Notes under the pieces: generated by a model
Told to the model about the DNA's origin: nothing
Seen by the model: only the letters and a program-made list of their open reading frames with translations
The model's database searches: none
Translations under genes and position numbers: made by a program
NCBI GenBank assembly: GCA_902494375.1
Contig: CABUTL010000005.1
Location: forward strand, 1 to 21,396
From: an uncultured Collinsella sp.
GTDB lineage: Bacteria; Actinomycetota; Coriobacteriia; Coriobacteriales; Coriobacteriaceae
Direction of reading: 5' to 3'
Length of the DNA: 21,396 nucleotides
Part shown: piece by piece, positions 6,993 through 18,546 of the stretch
How positions within the stretch are numbered: the stretch's first letter is position 1
Layout: every line of letters starts with the position of its first letter

Positions 6993-7077
6993 GGCCGGGG
7001 CGGGAGGCGGACCTTTCTCTCGGATAACTTCGCGAAGCCCAGTTTCCGAGAGAAAGTGTCCGGCTGCCGCCCCGGCC
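6993..7077. repeat. Long imperfect hairpin element B
   Basis: The arms are 6993-7029 and 7041-7077. The outer part pairs GGCCGGGGCGG with a complementary CC-rich end. The inner part pairs CTTTCTCTCGGA (7013-7024) with TCCGAGAGAAAG (7044-7055) and AACT with AGTT. The loop (7030-7040) lies next to a CTTCGCGAAG palindrome. It begins 12 bases after the carB stop in the direction of transcription. No T-tract follows. Confidence 0.7.
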
Positions 7078-7088
7078 GGCCAGGTCAA

Positions 7089-10403
<3,315 letters not shown>

Positions 10404-10404
10404 G

Positions 10405-11844
10405 TTAGTTCTCCTCGGTCTCAGCGGTCTCGGACTCAGCAAAGTTCCAGCCGGCAAGGCGGTCCTTCGCGGTGTCGATGTCCAGGTAGTTCTCCTCGCC
10501 GTCCATGAGTCGCGTAAAGGCGGTAAAGAGATAGTGGGCATCGGTGGGGCCAGGCGAGGCCTCGGGGTGATACTGGACCGAGAAGCACGGGGCGTCGAGC
10601 AGCTGGATGCCCTCGGCGGTGCCGTCGTTGAGGTTCACATGTGTTAGGCGAATGCGGCCAAAGCGCTCGTTCATCACGACCGGCGCGATTCCGCGGCGCA
10701 CCCAGACGCGCAGATCTCCATCGGCCGCATGCTCGGTCTCGCCGCCGGAAAGCTCGGGGACAAGCTTGCCCAAGCTGGGGAACAGCAGGCCAAAGCCATG
10801 GTTTTGCGCGGTGATCTCCACACGGCGGCTTACCAGGTTCATAACCGGCTGGTTGCCACCGCGGTGACCGAACTTAAGCTTTTCCATCTGGGCGCCGCAG
10901 GCCAGGCTGATCATCTGGTGACCAAGACAAATACCAAAGACCGGCACCTTGCCGATCAGCTGCTGCACCTGCTCGTAGGTCTCCACCACGGCGTCGGGGT
11001 CGCCGGGGCCATTGGACAAAAAGACGCCGTCGGGATTCATGTCGAGCACCTCACTCGCGGGCGTGTCCCACGGCACGACGGTAAGGTCGCAGCCGGCGCG
11101 GACCAGCCCCTCCAGAATGCCGCGCTTCACACCGCAGTCGTAGGCGACCACTTTGTGACGGGCAGGAGCGGCAGCCGAAAGCGCAAAGTCATGCGTGGCA
11201 GGCAGGTCGGCAGCCACAAACTCATGAGGCGCGGGGCAACTTACGGTCTTGACCAGGTTCTCGCCTACCAGCGTGGGCGCTGCGGCCAGACGCTCGGCAA
11301 GCTCGTCGACGTCGAAGATCTCGGTCGAGATAATGCCCATCTTGGAACCATTGTCGCGCAGATGGCGCACCAGAGCGCGGGTGTCGACGCCCTCGATAGC
11401 GACGATGCCATGGGCGCGCAGATACTCCGGCACGCTGACGGCCGAGCGCCAGTTAGAAGGCGTGGTGCACATGTCGCGAACGATCATGCCGCGCATAGCC
11501 GGAGCGCTCGCAGGGCGCACGGCGTCGCCGGGGAAGGCCGACTGGACGTCGGTCTCGTCGATACCGTAGTTGCCGATCTGCGGATAGGTCATGGTTACGA
11601 TTTGGCCGGCATAACTCGGGTCGGTCATGACCTCAAAGTAGCCCTCGAGTGAGGTGTTGAAGCAGACTTCGCCGGTCGCGGTGCCCTCGGCGCCGCATGC
11701 ACGTCCATAAAAAATGGTCCCATCCTCAAGATACAGAATGCAGGGACCGCAGGTGCCCTTGCTGGTTTTGGCCAGCATACGCTGGCAAAGCTCGCTGGGC
11801 GCGAAGGTGCGGGCGGCAGCGCCCGCGGTATGGTTGTTCGCCAT
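10405..11844 (-). CDS. carA: Carbamoyl phosphate synthetase, small (glutaminase) subunit
   Basis: CarA hydrolyses glutamine and channels ammonia to CarB. The 479-residue protein has the CPSase small-chain N-terminal domain ([19 protein letters not shown], about 42-60) and a class I glutamine amidotransferase domain with nucleophile Cys306 (FGICLGHQ) and the His426/Glu428 pair ([15 protein letters not shown]). It is about 100 residues longer than typical. It has about 30 extra N-terminal residues, an insertion near 354-398 between AQNHGFG and THVNLNDGT, and a C-terminal tail after about 448. The ATG at 11842-11844 with AAGGAG is preferred over the ATG at 11865. A PyrR-type stem-loop sits directly upstream of the ribosome site. 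Confidence 0.96.
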   Translation of the reverse strand: MANNHTAGAAARTFAPSELCQRMLAKTSKGTCGPCILYLEDGTIFYGRACGAEGTATGEVCFNTSLEGYFEVMTDPSYAGQIVTMTYPQIGNYGIDETDVQSAFPGDAVRPASAPAMRGMIVRDMCTTPSNWRSAVSVPEYLRAHGIVAIEGVDTRALVRHLRDNGSKMGIISTEIFDVDELAERLAAAPTLVGENLVKTVSCPAPHEFVAADLPATHDFALSAAAPARHKVVAYDCGVKRGILEGLVRAGCDLTVVPWDTPASEVLDMNPDGVFLSNGPGDPDAVVETYEQVQQLIGKVPVFGICLGHQMISLACGAQMEKLKFGHRGGNQPVMNLVSRRVEITAQNHGFGLLFPSLGKLVPELSGGETEHAADGDLRVWVRRGIAPVVMNERFGRIRLTHVNLNDGTAEGIQLLDAPCFSVQYHPEASPGPTDAHYLFTAFTRLMDGEENYLDIDTAKDRLAGWNFAESETAETEEN

Positions 11845-11855
11845 AATTCTCCTTC

Positions 11856-11873
11856 CCGGTCTCACAGGACCGG
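11856..11873 (-). promoter_or_regulatory. Predicted PyrR-binding stem-loop in the carA leader
   Basis: On the transcribed strand, CCGGUC pairs with GACCGG around the hexaloop CUGUGA. This fits the CNGNGA hexaloop, and the UCCNGNGAG core, of the PyrR-binding consensus ARUCCNGNGAGGYU. The stem ends one base before the carA Shine-Dalgarno (11849-11854). PyrR senses UMP and represses pyr genes. A site this close to the ribosome site suggests translational repression, as reported for mycobacterial pyr genes. No pyrR gene is in the window. Confidence 0.7.
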
Positions 11874-11897
11874 CTTAAAGGTGTGTAGTTAGGCCTC

Positions 11898-11913
11898 GCG
11901 GTATTGTAACCGC
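11898..11913 (-). promoter_or_regulatory. Candidate carA -10 inside an inverted repeat
   Basis: TACAAT (minus strand, 11903-11908) is framed by GCGGT and ACCGC half-sites. The predicted start near 11896 would give a leader of about 52 bases that includes the PyrR stem-loop. The -35 at 17 bases (ACGCCA) matches the consensus poorly. Confidence 0.4.
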
Positions 11914-11933
11914 AAGCATGCCTCATGGCGTTA

Positions 11934-11958
11934 ATTTCATCGAAATGTTTACGAAATG
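11934..11958. promoter_or_regulatory. Direct CGAAATG repeats upstream of carA
   Basis: CGAAATG occurs at 11941-11947 and 11952-11958, exactly 11 bases apart (one helical turn). An inverted ATTTC half-site lies immediately before the first copy. The surrounding 60 bases are unusually AT-rich for this genome. A regulator binding site or UP-type element is possible; no known box was matched. Confidence 0.3.
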
Positions 11959-12004
11959 ATAATTATGACTTTCTATGCATAATGATTTCTCTGGGACGGG
12001 GATT

Positions 12005-12045
12005 AAAAAATCATCCCGCGGGGCTTATGGCTCACGCGGGATGAT
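12005..12045 (-). terminator. Intrinsic terminator after the single-pass membrane protein
   Basis: An 11-bp perfect stem (12010-12020 with 12035-12045) has a 14-base loop and is followed on the minus strand by six T (12005-12010). It begins six bases past the stop at 12052 and closes the purA-to-12052 gene block before the carA promoter. Confidence 0.92.
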
Positions 12046-12051
12046 GGCGTC

Positions 12052-13017
12052 TTACTTTTTCTTGTCCTGTTCCAGCAGTTCGGACGGTGTGCGATCGGGC
12101 TTGCCGCCGCGGAAAATCTCGCGGCCATGCAGACGATGCTCCAGGTCACGCTCGGCCTTTTCCTCGTCAATCTTGGTCTGGCTCACCACCGGATCCTCAA
12201 TCAACGACGACACCGAGTTCACCTGCTTCTGAATGCGCTCGGCGATGGTGTCATCCATACTCACGATGCGCATCTTCCAGTCGATACTCGTGGCGTTGGA
12301 TGAGCTCTTGGTCCACACGAACGTCAAAATGGCGCTCTGGTGGCCCCGCGCGGGGAACATGCCAAAGAAGGAATCGTGCTGAATGTTGCTATCCTCGTCG
12401 ATATAGGCGTGAACGTTATACACCACGCGGTCGATCTTATCGTTGAGCAGCGCGTTGGTCGCAAGCGCCGCGGCCTGGATCTGCCCGTTGGACAGCAGCT
12501 CGAGCTCGTTGGCAGACGATGTGTCCAACACCGTCACCTCGACCGTGCCCGTACGCTCATCGGCTTCATCGACGGTAAAGTCGAGCGGGAACTGCGTAAA
12601 GCCATTGCCCCACTCAAGGCCGCCCTTCAGCGCCGTCGAAACGGTATCGACCGAAACGCTCTCGGACAGGTTGGCGGTGTTCAGACGACGCATCACGCCG
12701 TAGCCAATCTGCATGCCCACGATCAGCACCAAAATACCGATGACCACGGCCATCGCGGTCTTCGTAATGGTATGGCTCACCTGCGAGCCCGAAGGATCGT
12801 CCTCGGACAGCGGGTCGATATGTTTTGCCTGGCTCGCGCGGTCCTCGCTGCGCAGCTGCGCTAGCGCCGCTTTGTCACCGCGCTTGGCCGCAGCCTCCTT
12901 CTCACGCATGCGCTCGGTACGCTTTTTGGCGAGCGTGGGATCCAAGACGCCGGATGCATCGATTTCGGAGAATAACTCCGTCACTTCTTCCGGAGTCAAA
13001 GGGTTCTTGTCAGCCAT
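12052..13017 (-). CDS. Single-pass membrane protein of unknown function
   Basis: I do not recognise this 321-residue protein. It has a charged cytoplasmic N-terminal part (1-85) rich in Lys/Glu/Arg, including an Ala/Lys/Arg helix around 28-56. One membrane helix follows (about 86-107). The extracellular domain of about 175 residues has alternating hydrophobic strands (for example TGTVEVTVLD, RVVYNVHAYID, SAILTFVWTK) that suggest a beta-rich fold. The tail (about 275-321) is highly charged. There is no signal peptidase site, catalytic motif or sorting signal. The ATG at 13015-13017 has AGGAAG close upstream. It starts 19 bases after the ABC transporter gene and probably shares its mRNA, so an accessory role with the exporter is possible but unproven. 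Confidence 0.85.
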   Translation of the reverse strand: MADKNPLTPEEVTELFSEIDASGVLDPTLAKKRTERMREKEAAAKRGDKAALAQLRSEDRASQAKHIDPLSEDDPSGSQVSHTITKTAMAVVIGILVLIVGMQIGYGVMRRLNTANLSESVSVDTVSTALKGGLEWGNGFTQFPLDFTVDEADERTGTVEVTVLDTSSANELELLSNGQIQAAALATNALLNDKIDRVVYNVHAYIDEDSNIQHDSFFGMFPARGHQSAILTFVWTKSSSNATSIDWKMRIVSMDDTIAERIQKQVNSVSSLIEDPVVSQTKIDEEKAERDLEHRLHGREIFRGGKPDRTPSELLEQDKKK

Positions 13018-13036
13018 AAACTTCCTGTCATATCAA

Positions 13037-14809
13037 TCAGTCGAGCTCGTGCGCACGCGCACCTTCGAACTGCATTCGATAGTAACGGGCATAGGTGCCG
13101 CCACGGGCGAGAAGCTCCTCGTGCGTGCCACGCTCCACAACGCGACCATGCTCAACGGTCGCAATCTCATCGGCATGCTTAATGGTCGAAAGACGGTGGG
13201 CGATGATAATCGTGGTGCGGCCGCGTGCCAGCTCTTCGAGTGACTCCTGCACCGCCTCCTCGCTCTCGTTATCCAAAGCACTCGTCGCCTCGTCCAAAAT
13301 CAGGATCTTGGGGTTCTTGAGAAACACGCGCGCGATGGCAACGCGCTGCTTCTGTCCGCCCGAAAGACGGCTGCCGCGCTCGCCCACCACGGTGTCGTAG
13401 CCCTGCGGAAGCGACTCGATAAAGGTATCGATATTGGCGCGACGGGCGGCCTCGGCGATCTCTTCTGCCGTGGCGCCCGGCTTGCCGTAGGCGATGTTCT
13501 CGCCAATCGTACCGTCAAATAGATAGACATCCTGCTGCACCAGGCCGATGGCGCGGCGCAGGCTCTGCTGCGTCACATCGCGCACGTCCTGGCCGTCGAT
13601 GCTAATGGATCCGGCAGCCACGTCATAAAAGCGCGGCAGCAGCGAACAGGTCGTGGACTTGCCACCGCCCGAAGGGCCAACCAGCGCGATGGTCTGCCCG
13701 GGCTTGATGGACAGGTCCATATGGTCGATAACGGGACGCTCGTCGGCATAGCCCTCGCCCAGCTCGACATCCTCGTAGTTAAAGCACACGTCGTGATACT
13801 CCACGGCGCCGGCAGTCACCTGCAGATCCGTAGCGCCCGGCTTGTCCTGGATATCCGGCGCGGTCGAGAGCACCTCGTCCATACGTTTAAAGCCGGCGAT
13901 AGCCTTCTGATACGTTTCGGCCGAATTGACGAGCGTCTCGAGCGGCGTGCAGAACAGCGAAATATAGAGTGCAAAGGTCGCCATATCGACCGCCTGTAGC
14001 TGTCCCTGGGCGACCAGCCATCCGCCCAGCAGCACTACGATCACATAGAGCACACCCGAGAGCAGGCCATACGTCGCGGTATAGACGCCCATGGCGTGAT
14101 ACATGTTCTCCTTGGACAAAAGGTAGCGGTCGTTAGAGGCACGGAACTTGGCACGCTCGGTCTCCTCGTTGGCAAAGCTCTTGACCACGCGCATGCCCGC
14201 CAGAGAATCCTGCAGCTGTGCATTAATGCCGCTGATCTTCTTGCGGTTGTCGCTAAAGACCTCGCGCATGCGCATGTTCTGCCAAAACATGACGACCGCA
14301 AACGCCGCCGTCACCACGGCCATGGCAAGCGCCAGCACCGGAGCGATGGTAAAGAGGATCACAAACGAGCCGATAATCTCGATACCGCAGATGATGATCC
14401 ACTCGGGTACGTGATGCGCCGCCTCGCAGATATCGAACAGGTCGTTGACCACGCGGCTCATCATGTCGCCCGAGCTGTTGCGGTCGAAGTACGCAAAGCT
14501 AAAGCGCTCATACTGGTCGAACAGGTCCTCGCGCATTTTGGACTCCATGCGCGCGCCCATCACGTGACCCCAATAGCTCACAAAGTAGCGGCAGGCGCAG
14601 CGGACGGCATACATCAGCACCAAGCCCACCGCGATCATGCCGAGCGCCTGCATAATGGCAGCCTGACCCTGAGTAAACAGCCCACCGGTCAAATTGCGCA
14701 GGATAATGGGGAACGCCAGGTCAATGGCGGCAAGCACCAGAGCACAAACAGTATCAGCAACAAAAAGCCCCATCTGGGGCTTGTAATACGACAAAAAACG
14801 CTTCAGCAT
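13037..14809 (-). CDS. ABC exporter half-transporter (membrane domain fused to ATPase)
   Basis: The 590-residue product has a type 1 exporter membrane domain (about 1-310, six helices, with the cytoplasmic loop pattern YFDRNSSGDMMSRVVND) and a C-terminal ATPase. The ATPase has Walker A GPSGGGKST (378-386), Q-loop LVQQDVYLF (423-431), signature LSGGQKQR (482-489), Walker B ILILDEATSALD (502-513) and switch His538 (IIAHRLST). All catalytic residues are intact. Half-transporters work as homo- or heterodimers; no second half is next to it, so a homodimer is the simplest view. The substrate cannot be told from sequence. The start is the ATG at 14807-14809 with AGAGGA; the in-frame ATG at 14884 lacks a site and precedes a terminator-like hairpin. 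It is followed closely by the 12052 gene. Confidence 0.94.
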   Translation of the reverse strand: MLKRFLSYYKPQMGLFVADTVCALVLAAIDLAFPIILRNLTGGLFTQGQAAIMQALGMIAVGLVLMYAVRCACRYFVSYWGHVMGARMESKMREDLFDQYERFSFAYFDRNSSGDMMSRVVNDLFDICEAAHHVPEWIIICGIEIIGSFVILFTIAPVLALAMAVVTAAFAVVMFWQNMRMREVFSDNRKKISGINAQLQDSLAGMRVVKSFANEETERAKFRASNDRYLLSKENMYHAMGVYTATYGLLSGVLYVIVVLLGGWLVAQGQLQAVDMATFALYISLFCTPLETLVNSAETYQKAIAGFKRMDEVLSTAPDIQDKPGATDLQVTAGAVEYHDVCFNYEDVELGEGYADERPVIDHMDLSIKPGQTIALVGPSGGGKSTTCSLLPRFYDVAAGSISIDGQDVRDVTQQSLRRAIGLVQQDVYLFDGTIGENIAYGKPGATAEEIAEAARRANIDTFIESLPQGYDTVVGERGSRLSGGQKQRVAIARVFLKNPKILILDEATSALDNESEEAVQESLEELARGRTTIIIAHRLSTIKHADEIATVEHGRVVERGTHEELLARGGTYARYYRMQFEGARAHELD

Positions 14810-14836
14810 GTGGTCCTCTAGAAATAGGAAGAACGG

Positions 14837-14862
14837 AAAAATCGGTTGACCAAGCGAACCGA
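14837..14862 (-). terminator. Weak intrinsic terminator between Nudix and ABC genes
   Basis: TCGGTT and AACCGA (14857-14862 and 14842-14847) form a 6-bp stem with a 9-base loop. Five T follow on the minus strand (14837-14841). The short stem suggests partial termination or attenuation before the ABC gene. Confidence 0.4.
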
Positions 14863-14910
14863 AAGAAAAACCCACGACAGACATAACGCCAATGATCTGG
14901 CAGCGTCAGC

Positions 14911-15012
14911 GAAAACGTCCCTAAGCGAGCAAGGTGCCTTGAAAGAGGAGCGACGCGTACTTAGGTACGCGAGCGACGATTGAAAGGCAGATTGCCGTTT
15001 AGGGGCGTTTGC
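14911..15012. repeat. Long imperfect hairpin element C
   Basis: The arms pair piecewise: AAACG, CCCTAA, CG, CAA and TGCCTT on the left (14913-14940) with their complements on the right (14985-15009), interrupted by small internal loops. The tip is CGCGTAC-TTAG-GTACGCG-like, and two direct GAGCGA copies (14948-14953 and 14971-14976, 23 bases apart) flank it. It occupies most of the gap downstream of the Nudix gene. Confidence 0.65.
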
Positions 15013-15024
15013 AGCGTCGACTCA

Positions 15025-15720
15025 TTAGAGCTCGGCTCCACCCAGGCGATGCGCGATGCTATCGCAGGCCAAGGCGCCCACGACGGTCTTGGCGTCTTCG
15101 ATCTTGCCGTCGAGCACGGCGTCGATCAGCTCGTGCAGCGGCACCAGGTCCACGTTGACAAACTCGTCATCATCGGGATTGGGCGCATCAAACTCGAGCT
15201 TGGTAGCCAGGTAGATGTGGATGATCTCATCGCAGAAGCCGCAGGACGTGACAATCGACGTCAAAAAGCGAATACGACCAGCCCTAAAGCCCGTCTCCTC
15301 ATGCAGTTCGCGCTTGGCGCAATCGAGCGGGTCCTCGCCTGGATCGAGCTTGCCGGCGGGAATCTCGACCGTCACGCGGTCGATGGCGGTGCGGTACTGA
15401 CGCACCAGTACGATCTTGCCGCTCTCGGTCAGCGCCACAACGGCCGCCGCACCCGGATGGCGAACGATATCGCGGGCGCTGCGGCGACCGTTGGGCAGCT
15501 CAACCTCAAGACGGTGGACGTCGAGGATCTTGCCCTTCCAGGCGCACTCCTCCGAAAGAATCTTCTCGTGCAGCTCGGCATCGTGCGGGTCATCGTCGCC
15601 CAGCACCAGCGCCGGCTCGTCAGCGACCTCGCCACCAGGTTCGCCCTCGGCGTGCCCATACACGCGGCTGTCCTCCTCGACGATCTGCGCATCCACGAGC
15701 TCTTCGTTCTTTTCGTCCAT
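15025..15720 (-). CDS. Nudix hydrolase, ADP-ribose pyrophosphatase type
   Basis: Nudix enzymes split nucleoside diphosphates linked to another group. The full Nudix box G-x5-E-x7-REL-x-EE-x-G-F is present at residues 123-145. Upstream is IVLVRQYR (103-110) and EIPAGKLDPGE, both typical of the ADP-ribose/ADP-sugar pyrophosphatase group, so ADP-ribose to AMP plus ribose 5-phosphate is the likely reaction. The 231-residue protein carries an acidic, probably disordered N-terminal extension of about 50 residues that the family normally lacks. The ATG at 15718-15720 has AGAGGA at 9 bases; the ATG three codons upstream touches that site and is less likely. It lies 21 bases after purD and is probably cotranscribed. 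The ribose 5-phosphate product could feed PRPP synthesis; that link is inference. Confidence 0.9.
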   Translation of the reverse strand: MDEKNEELVDAQIVEEDSRVYGHAEGEPGGEVADEPALVLGDDDPHDAELHEKILSEECAWKGKILDVHRLEVELPNGRRSARDIVRHPGAAAVVALTESGKIVLVRQYRTAIDRVTVEIPAGKLDPGEDPLDCAKRELHEETGFRAGRIRFLTSIVTSCGFCDEIIHIYLATKLEFDAPNPDDDEFVNVDLVPLHELIDAVLDGKIEDAKTVVGALACDSIAHRLGGAEL

Positions 15721-15741
15721 CCGTCTCATTCCTCTCGGACT

Positions 15742-17046
15742 TTAGGCATCCCAGGCGTCGCGGCCGCGCAGCGCGCGCAGGCCGATGTCGTGACGCAGGG
15801 TCTTACCCTCAAAATCAATCTTCTCGCAGGCCTCATAGGCAAGGTTGCGAGCGTTCTCGAACGTGTCGCCCAGAGCGGTCACGGCAAGCACGCGACCACC
15901 ATTGGTCAAGAGCTGGCCGTTCACCGCAGCAGTGCCCGCGTGGTACACGGTCACGTTCTCCATGGCCTCGGCATCGGTGATACCGGTGATGACCTTGCCC
16001 TTCTCGTAGCTGCCGGGATAGCCCGCACTCGTCAGGACAACGGCCACGGCCCACTCGTCGCGCCAGTCGAGCTCAATCTGATCGAGCTCACAGTTGGCGC
16101 AGGCCAGCATAACCTCAACCAGGTCGTTCTTAAGGCGCGGCAGCACGACCTGCGTCTCGGGGTCGCCAAAGCGGGCATTGAACTCCAGCACCTTGGGGCC
16201 GGCAGGCGTGAGCATAAAGCCGCCATACAGGCAGCCGCGGTAGTCGATGCCCTCGGCAGCAAGCTCGGCAACGGTCTGCTCCATGACCGCCACCATGGTG
16301 GCGTGCTCCTCGTCGGTCACGATGGGCACCGGGCTGTAGACGCCCATGCCGCCGGTGTTGGGGCCCTTGTCGCCCTCGAGGGCGCGCTTGTGGTCCTGCG
16401 AGGTGGCCATGGGGCGCACGGTCTTGCCGTCGGTAAAGGCGAGCAGTGAGCACTCGGGACCAACGAGCATCTCCTCGATAACCACGGTGTTGCCGGCATC
16501 GCCAAAGGTGCCGCCAAAGCACTCGCGCACGGCCTCCTCGGCCTGCTCAAGTTCGGTCGCCACGATAACGCCCTTGCCCGCGGCAAGGCCGTCGGCCTTC
16601 ACGACCAGCGGAGCGCCCTGCTCGCGCACGTAGGCGAGAGCCGAAGCCTCGTCGGTAAACGAACCATAGGCTGCCGTCGGAATGCCCGCACGCTCCATGA
16701 GCTGCTTGGAGAACAGCTTGGAACCCTCCATCTGGGCACCCTCGGCACCCGGGCCAAAGCAGGGAATACCCGCCGCGCGCACGGCGTCGGCCACGCCCGC
16801 CACGAGCGGAGCCTCGGGGCCAATTACCACGAGTCCGCATCCGTGGCTCTGCGCAAACGCCGCCACGGCCGCAGGATCGCAATCGTCGAGAACAACGTTC
16901 TCGCCACAGCTCGCGGTGCCGCCGTTGCCCGGCGCGATGTAGAGCTTGCCGGCGCGCGGTGATGCTGCGAGCTTAGCTGCCAAAGCATGCTCACGGCCGC
17001 CGCTGCCCAACAACAGGATGTCGATGGTTTGAGTGTCCGCCTTCAA
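15742..17046 (-). CDS. purD: Phosphoribosylamine-glycine ligase (GAR synthetase)
   Basis: PurD joins glycine to phosphoribosylamine with ATP, step two of purine synthesis. The 434-residue length fits the family (about 420-430). Visible features are the N-terminal [16 protein letters not shown] segment (about 11-26), APGNGGTA, the ATP-grasp region with [28 protein letters not shown] and the metal-binding [17 protein letters not shown] segment. No ATG precedes the conserved start. A TTG at 17044-17046 has GAGGAGG (17052-17058) at 5 bases and places the first conserved strand at residue 8, so TTG is the likely start. Translation from the ATG at 17214 would add 56 residues unlike PurD and overlap the end of purA. 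It sits between purA and the Nudix gene. Confidence 0.94.
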   Translation of the reverse strand: MKADTQTIDILLLGSGGREHALAAKLAASPRAGKLYIAPGNGGTASCGENVVLDDCDPAAVAAFAQSHGCGLVVIGPEAPLVAGVADAVRAAGIPCFGPGAEGAQMEGSKLFSKQLMERAGIPTAAYGSFTDEASALAYVREQGAPLVVKADGLAAGKGVIVATELEQAEEAVRECFGGTFGDAGNTVVIEEMLVGPECSLLAFTDGKTVRPMATSQDHKRALEGDKGPNTGGMGVYSPVPIVTDEEHATMVAVMEQTVAELAAEGIDYRGCLYGGFMLTPAGPKVLEFNARFGDPETQVVLPRLKNDLVEVMLACANCELDQIELDWRDEWAVAVVLTSAGYPGSYEKGKVITGITDAEAMENVTVYHAGTAAVNGQLLTNGGRVLAVTALGDTFENARNLAYEACEKIDFEGKTLRHDIGLRALRGRDAWDA

Positions 17047-17051
17047 GGGTG

Positions 17052-17058
17052 CCTCCTC
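17052..17058 (-). promoter_or_regulatory. Ribosome binding site fixing the purD TTG start
   Basis: GAGGAGG on the minus strand is a near-perfect Shine-Dalgarno, 5 bases before the TTG at 17044-17046. It settles the purD start where no ATG is available. Confidence 0.8.
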
Positions 17059-17100
17059 TATGGATGAATGGCCCGCTCCGCGCGAGCCCTTTGCAAGCAA

Positions 17101-17142
17101 ATATACCCATCGGCCGCCCGTCCGGGCTGCAAAGGGGTATAT
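17101..17142. repeat. Hairpin between purA and purD
   Basis: ATATACCC (17101-17108) pairs perfectly with GGGTATAT (17135-17142); an inner GCCCG-GAC-GGGC stem forms the tip on the minus strand. It lies 23 bases after the purA stop. Only TTGC follows on the minus strand, so it is at best a weak terminator and may stabilise or process the purA-purD mRNA. Confidence 0.5.
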
Positions 17143-17164
17143 CGCAATAACCAAATAGTCCCGA

Positions 17165-18460
<1,296 letters not shown>

Positions 18461-18517
18461 TTACATTCATGGACTGTCTACGCGCCACGCCGGCACGCAG
18501 AAGCACAAAACATTCCC

Positions 18518-18546
18518 AGTATACCCGTGCAACGGGCGCCTGTCCT
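18518..18546 (-). promoter_or_regulatory. Predicted purA promoter
   Basis: On the minus strand, AGGACA (18541-18546) is followed after exactly 17 bases by TATACT (18518-18523). The -35 overlaps the dnaB stop codon. The spacer contains a small CCCGT-TGC-ACGGG palindrome. This is the best-matched sigma-70-type promoter in the window, leaving a leader of about 60 bases. Confidence 0.6.

Larger units (their letters stand above)
6652..7088. other. Gene-free, hairpin-dense region between carB and purE
   Basis: These 437 bases contain no plausible gene. They hold four strong inverted repeats, listed separately at 6745-6835, 6884-6919, 6961-6983 and 6993-7077, and a candidate purE promoter/operator at 6703-6720. 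About half of the stretch can be folded into stems. It separates carAB from purE, both read leftwards. Confidence 0.75.

Noticed and set aside
14810..14884. Upstream ATG that would extend the ABC transporter by 25 residues
   Set aside because: It has no Shine-Dalgarno, adds residues not typical of the family, and the extension runs through a hairpin with a T-tract.
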